The position numbers and the translations under genes were made by a program. From assembly GCA_009602725.1 (NCBI GenBank), contig WELB01000046.1, positions 768,491 through 787,428 of the forward strand: DNA of 18,938 nt, given 5' to 3'. Shown piece by piece: positions 18,256 through 18,938 of the stretch. The DNA comes from Spirogloea muscicola (taxonomy: Eukaryota; Streptophyta; Zygnematophyceae; Spirogloeales; Spirogloeaceae). The notes under the pieces are model-generated. The model was given only the letters and a program-made list of their open reading frames with translations. It was not told the DNA's origin and did not search any database. How positions within the stretch are numbered: the first letter of the stretch is position 1; each line of letters begins with the position of its first letter.

Positions 18256-18545
18256 TGCCGGGTCGCTGGCGCAAGTGTATCGTATGCGCCTGGCCGTCTC
18301 GCTGCAGTTGTCTATGGCCCGCGCGCTGCACCTTCGTGCCGGCAGAGCCCTCGCTGCTACCTCTGGCTCTGGCCAGGGGACCCACTTCCAGGAGCCTAGC
18401 ATCTCTGATCTGCGGCTGCTCAGCAGGGGTTTCTGAGTGATTCGCAGCTGCTTTGTTTCTTTTTGTGCTTGTCTTTCTTAGCGCTTCCCCTGGACCCCTT
18501 CTCGTACTTTACTTATTCTTTTTGAATGGACAAGGTCCGACAAAC
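18256..18545 (+). mobile_element. Fragment d of the SDLRLL repeat family (open ORF end)
   Basis: The open frame from about 18262 to TGA 18434-18436 encodes GSLAQVYRMRLAVSLQ, then SMARALHLRAGRALAATSG and SISDLRLLSRGF. Against fragment b, 15 of 19 differing codons in the first 29 are synonymous. The tail (18437-18530) matches fragment i: GCTTTGTTTCT, TTAGCGCTTCCCCTGG, CCCCTTCTCGTACTTT. No upstream ORF is present, so the copy is 5'-truncated. Confidence 0.78.
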
Positions 18546-18770
18546 GCTGAGAATAAAGGATATGTGTATAGTGATGTGTGCATCAAGTGTGTGTATTAAG
18601 CGCTGAAAAGAGAGGCAAGGCGAGGGCTCTGTCCTTGTCCATTCCTTTCGCGCTTTCTGAACAGCCGGCCCGGAAAGTGTCGACGAGGTTCGAAGATCGA
18701 AGAAATTTCGTGTATTTGAAACAATCGAAGGCCAGTATGGCCAAGTACAGAGGTATGCACATCTTATGAC
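18546..18770. repeat. Tail module of the repeat family
   Basis: 18702-18765 repeats the module at 5280-5342: AAATTTCGTGTATTTGAAAC, then GGCCAGTATGGCCAAGTACA and GCACATCTTA. Just upstream, 18620-18668 (CGAGGGCTCTGTCC, TTGTCCATTCCTTTC, ACAGCCGGCCCGG) is a decayed hairpin unit. There is no coding content. Confidence 0.55.
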
Positions 18771-18789
18771 GTAGCAGCTAGCATCTAGC

Positions 18790-18938
18790 AGCTACTGGAG
18801 CTGCTAGTGGAGTGAGGCAGCAGCTGTGCCAGGAGGAATGGAGGGGTGGGGGGGGGAAGAGGGCTGGAAGTGCCACGATTGGGGCCTTGACATCCTGTCC
18901 TGCTGGAGCTGCTAGAGGAGGAGTGAGGCAGCATCCAT
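18790..18938 (+). repeat. Short direct repeat flanking a G-rich tract
   Basis: A unit TGGAGCTGCTAG-GGAG-GAGTGAGGCAGCA occurs at 18796-18822 and again at 18904-18932. Between them lies a G-rich tract (18846-18857, mostly G). AGCTAGCATCTAGCAGCTA near 18777-18795 is also partly palindromic. The window ends here, so the extent is unknown. Confidence 0.5.

Noticed and set aside
5270-18770. CRISPR array or tandem satellite
   Set aside because: Repeat spacing is irregular, copies are degenerate and lie on both strands, and the genes are eukaryotic.
1-18938. tRNA or rRNA genes
   Set aside because: I saw no cloverleaf with A and B boxes and no conserved rRNA segment. A covariance-model scan would settle this.

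Overview
The window is nuclear DNA of a streptophyte, probably a seedless land plant or a streptophyte alga. Three multi-exon genes can be assembled with phase-consistent splice sites. Two of them belong to plant families: a DUF630/DUF632 protein and an AUF1-type F-box protein. Introns are short (about 106 to 403 bases) and of mixed base composition rather than AT-rich, and the 5' leaders are very GC-rich with CGG/CCG runs. I cannot name the species. There is one ambiguous base (N) at 9353.

Layout. 1-406: GC-rich leader. 407-4142 (+): nine-exon gene for a predicted 644-residue protein with the two-helix, one-pore fold and cytoplasmic domain of inward-rectifier (Kir/KirBac) K+ channels, but without the GYG selectivity filter. 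4143-9000: repeat-rich intergenic DNA. 9399-13003 (+): eight-exon DUF630/DUF632 gene (634 residues; APSR1/NRG2 family). 13853-15870 (-): four-exon AUF1/AUF2-like F-box gene (393 residues), convergent with the DUF632 gene, with a probable 5'UTR intron at 15902-16030. 16490-18938: a second repeat-rich block.

The repeat blocks hold about eleven fragments, on both strands, of one unrecognised element family. Each fragment preserves part of the same protein C-terminus, ending in a motif close to SDLRLLTRGY followed by a stop. Two well-preserved copies differ mostly at synonymous codon positions, so this is the end of a real transposon-borne protein. A GGGCTG/CAGCCC hairpin unit and a module containing TGGCCAAGTACAAAGGCAAG accompany the family. 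No reverse transcriptase, integrase or transposase domain is visible, so all copies here are fragmentary or non-autonomous.

The three genes show no obvious joint pathway. The item most worth following is the Kir-fold protein. Splicing and reading frame are intact over nine exons and its cytoplasmic domain is well conserved, yet its filter reads T-T-F-G-G. The anonymous element family is the second.
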